Of a DNA stretch of 64,000 nucleotides, positions 63,730-64,000 are shown piece after piece; within the stretch, counting starts at the first letter, position 1; the number at the start of each line of letters is the position of its first letter. The translations under genes and the position numbers were made by a program. The stretch covers positions 124,001-188,000 of the forward strand of contig CAZQWE010000005.1 of the NCBI GenBank assembly GCA_964597045.1. The letters are read 5' to 3'. Under the pieces are notes generated by a model. It ran no database searches. It saw only the letters and a list, made by a program, of their open reading frames with translations, and had not been told where the DNA came from. This DNA is from UBA9655 sp964597045. GTDB lineage: Bacteria > Pseudomonadota > Alphaproteobacteria > UBA9655.

Positions 63730-64000
63730 CCATATGGGCAGGGACGAGCCTAAAGGTGTAAGACTTAAGTCAGGATGGACGTGATTTTGAAGGATGGGTT
63801 TGAGGTGTTTGATCCTTCCATAAGGTGAGGGAGAAACGTGTAAATAAGGAGCAAAATCCTCAGGGAAAGCCCCTGATGAATCCTTGCCCTCCCGGTGGCC
63901 AAAAGAGTCGATAAACATCGCTGTACGAACGAGTGAAACTTCCACCCTATAGGAGCCACCTTGTTGAGACCGTCTCTTGAGGGCTTCCAAGATTCCAATT
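63724..64000 (-). CDS. Family III (CaiB/BaiF-type) CoA-transferase, C-terminal part (partial)
   Basis: The minus-strand frame enters from the right edge and ends at 63724; about 91 codons are visible. ALKRRSQQGGSYRVEVSLVR matches the C-terminal ALARRAREGGSWHVEVSLAR-type segment of the family; the catalytic Asp region lies outside the window. These enzymes move CoA between carboxylic acids, or act as 2-methylacyl-CoA racemases. Its stop overlaps the patatin gene 3' end by 6 nt, tail to tail. Confidence 0.8.
   Translation of the reverse strand, partial: IGILEALKRRSQQGGSYRVEVSLVRTAMFIDSFGHREGKDSSGAFPEDFAPYLHVSPSPYGRIKHLKPILQNHVHPDLSLTPLGSSLPIWL

Overview
The window looks like the origin-proximal part of an alphaproteobacterial chromosome, moderately AT-rich by eye. 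The gene set points to the class: a circularly permuted (two-piece) tmRNA gene, the CckA hybrid kinase, the TrcR/DUF1013 regulator, an alpha-type SspB, NDUFA12, the recA-alaS pair, and a hemE-adjacent origin. The AT content, patatin and lipase genes, Rpn-type nuclease, LuxR-type regulator and dispersed palindromic repeats would fit an intracellular or host-associated lineage such as Holosporales or Rickettsiales. That placement is inference.

Left part (1-27 kb): a type I secretion ABC transporter (running off the left edge) stands opposite a TolC-type outer membrane protein. Then come accB-accC, alaS-recA, a LuxR-type regulator next to two tandem paralogous small genes that each carry a CCGTA-N5-TACGG palindrome upstream, yqgE, a dsbD-like gene, a peroxiredoxin, rnhA, a CDGSH protein, a lipoprotein, a secreted lipase, dnaE, ETF-ubiquinone oxidoreductase, a CACHE-like histidine kinase, an Rpn-family nuclease, and groES-groEL under a perfect CIRCE operator and a consensus-like promoter.

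Middle part (27.5-47.7 kb): tadA, fumC, a small RHH protein, a secreted VanX-like dipeptidase, a RelE/RHH toxin-antitoxin pair with its palindromic operator, a 661-residue secreted Cys-rich protein, a ybhGFSR-type ABC exporter operon whose first gene lacks a normal start codon, gltX, a group III-like phosphofructokinase behind a strong inverted repeat, trcR, HIG1, a cobalamin adenosyltransferase, etfBA, a receiver-less winged-helix regulator, a porin, sspB and the permuted ssrA gene. The ssrA gene encodes an unusually long, 33-codon tag. Electron-transfer genes are split between the etfBA cluster and the ETF-QO gene, and together would feed acyl-CoA dehydrogenase electrons to quinone.

Right part (47.7-64 kb): cckA, rho, hemJ-hemH-hemE, then a 390-bp non-coding gap with several DnaA boxes that I predict to be oriC, followed by coaE-dnaQ, an entericidin-like lipoprotein, DUF2155-mlaD-NDUFA12, comM, an apbE remnant, and metK with a hairpin covering its ribosome binding site. 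The window ends with a compact FIST sensor / class III nucleotide cyclase / patatin phospholipase operon and the 3' end of a CoA-transferase gene. Five near-identical parS sites (TGTTTCACGTGAAACA) lie at 5.2, 13.2, 20.2, 24.8 and 50.2 kb, all to the left of the predicted origin, which supports the origin-proximal reading.

No rRNA or tRNA gene, CRISPR array, insertion sequence or prophage was recognised. The best candidates for something undescribed are the FIST-cyclase-patatin operon, the long-tag tmRNA with an odd T-loop, and the LuxR/palindrome/paralog locus.
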